A stretch of 15,160 nucleotides of DNA, taken from positions 1 through 15,160 of the forward strand of contig JAAOZZ010000057.1 in NCBI GenBank assembly GCA_012274175.1, given 5' to 3'. The notes under the pieces were generated by a model that saw nothing but the letters and a program-made list of their open reading frames with translations, was not told the DNA's origin and did no database searches. A program made the translations under genes and the position numbers. Below, piece after piece: positions 14,434 through 15,160 of this stretch (position 1 is its first letter; every line of letters starts with the position of its first letter). The stretch comes from Betaproteobacteria bacterium (lineage in GTDB: Bacteria; Pseudomonadota; Gammaproteobacteria; Burkholderiales; Usitatibacteraceae).

Positions 14434-15160
14434 TCAGTCCGCCTCCGGCGCCGTCGGCGGTTCACCCAGCGGCAAGGTGAACGTGAAGCGCGCACCGCGC
14501 ACCCGTGACTTGTCCGCGCGGATCGTTCCGCCGTGGGCCTCGACGATCGCACGGCAGATGGCGAGCCCCAAGCCCACGCCGGGCGTGGCGGATTCCGACT
14601 CGCCGCGCACGAACTTCTCGAAGATCGCTTCTTCCTGCCCCGCGGGGATGCCCGGCCCCTCGTCGGTCACGCTCACCTCGAGCTTGCCGTCGATCGCCCG
14701 CGCGCCGATCTCGATCGCCGTGCCGGGCGGGGTGAACTTGGCGGCGTTCTCCAGCAGGTTCGCGAGCACGCGCTCGATGAGCGCGGCATCCATCTCGACC
14801 AGCGGCAGGTCCGCGGGCAGGTCCACCCTCACCGGGTGGGACGCGAGCGCCGCCTCGAGGCCTCCCCGCGCGCTGCCCACGATCTCCTCGAGCAGGTGCC
14901 ATTGCCGGTTGAGCCGCACCTCGCCGCTCTGGATGCGCGCCATGTCGAGGAGGTTGTTCACCAGGGCGATGAGGCGCCGCGCCTGGCCGCCGATGGAGTG
15001 GGCGATGACCGCCTGGCTTTCGGACAGCGGCGGACGGGTGAGCGAGAGGGATTCGGCGAGGCCCAGGAGGGCGGCGAGCGGAGTCCGCAGGTCGTGGGAG
15101 AGTGCCGCGAGGAGCGAGTTGCGCAGCTGCTCGGACTCGATCTTCACCAGCGCGTCGCGC
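14434..15160 (-). CDS. kdpD: Sensor kinase KdpD, C-terminal part, cut by window end
   Basis: The visible 241 residues are the kinase core. The phosphoacceptor is in LSHDLRTPL (His codon 15094-15096). The ATP-binding domain shows the N box (LANLLENAAKFTP), the G1 box (DEGPGIP), the F region (IFEKFVRG) and the G2 box (GVGLGLAICRAIVEAHGG). The IESEQLRNSLLAALSHDLRTPL stretch is characteristic of KdpD. The USP and four-helix membrane sensor regions lie beyond 15160; no start is seen within the window. Paired with kdpE downstream it forms the two-component system that responds to K+ limitation and envelope or osmotic stress. The pump genes kdpABC are usually upstream of kdpD, so they are expected just past the window. 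Confidence 0.96.
   Translation of the reverse strand, partial: RDALVKIESEQLRNSLLAALSHDLRTPLAALLGLAESLSLTRPPLSESQAVIAHSIGGQARRLIALVNNLLDMARIQSGEVRLNRQWHLLEEIVGSARGGLEAALASHPVRVDLPADLPLVEMDAALIERVLANLLENAAKFTPPGTAIEIGARAIDGKLEVSVTDEGPGIPAGQEEAIFEKFVRGESESATPGVGLGLAICRAIVEAHGGTIRADKSRVRGARFTFTLPLGEPPTAPEAD

Noticed and set aside
14433..14552. Upstream ATG for KdpE
   Set aside because: The extra 40 residues overlap kdpD and are arginine-rich; GTG 14432 has a ribosome binding site and gives the normal KdpE length.

Overview
The window is GC-rich throughout and fits a proteobacterial chromosome, most likely a betaproteobacterium. That placement is an inference from the protein families and base composition; there is no rRNA or other marker gene to confirm it. 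I see no tRNA, rRNA, CRISPR array, insertion sequence or prophage. All spans larger than 300 bases carry a gene.

Layout. (1) 1-612 is the 3' part of a spermidine-synthase-like methyltransferase-fold gene, cut by the window edge. (2) 613-907 is a structured intergenic region. It holds several perfect short inverted repeats, a GTAG tetranucleotide recurring about every 22 bases on the minus strand, and a good sigma-54 (-24/-12) promoter at 849-864. (3) 908-3223 encodes a secreted parallel beta-helix protein with two C-terminal Ig-like repeats, closed by a strong intrinsic terminator. (4) 3275-3563 is an AT-richer patch with a 9-bp dyad, followed by a 54-aa peptide gene with a strong ribosome binding site and a textbook double-glycine leader motif. 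(5) 6338-3607 (minus) is a two-gene operon: a TPR plus HD-GYP protein, then a protein with an N-terminal LuxR-type HTH. The genes are translationally coupled and have their own sigma-70-like promoter. (6) 7397-6414 (minus) is an aldo/keto reductase. It is divergent from a 76-aa helical protein (7597-7827) and an alpha/beta hydrolase whose start is uncertain. (7) 8922-10352 is an exported metal-dependent amidohydrolase. (8) 11668-10376 (minus) is a tight operon of a DUF3562-like protein, a thioredoxin-like protein with CGHC, and an SDR whose catalytic Tyr is replaced by Phe. (9) 13693-11768 (minus) is htpG. (10) 15160-13746 (minus) is the end of kdpD and all of kdpE, the potassium-responsive two-component system; the pump genes are not in the window.

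How the genes work together. Most units are ordinary housekeeping or accessory genes. The most interesting stretch is 3300-6400. There a double-glycine peptide of very short predicted core lies convergent to an operon combining TPR repeats, an HD-GYP cyclic-di-GMP phosphodiesterase-like domain and a LuxR-type HTH. This could be a peptide-responsive second-messenger module, but only the parts are visible, not the link. The sigma-54 control of the beta-helix protein is a second well-supported regulatory observation. The palindrome at 7501-7515 is a good operator candidate.
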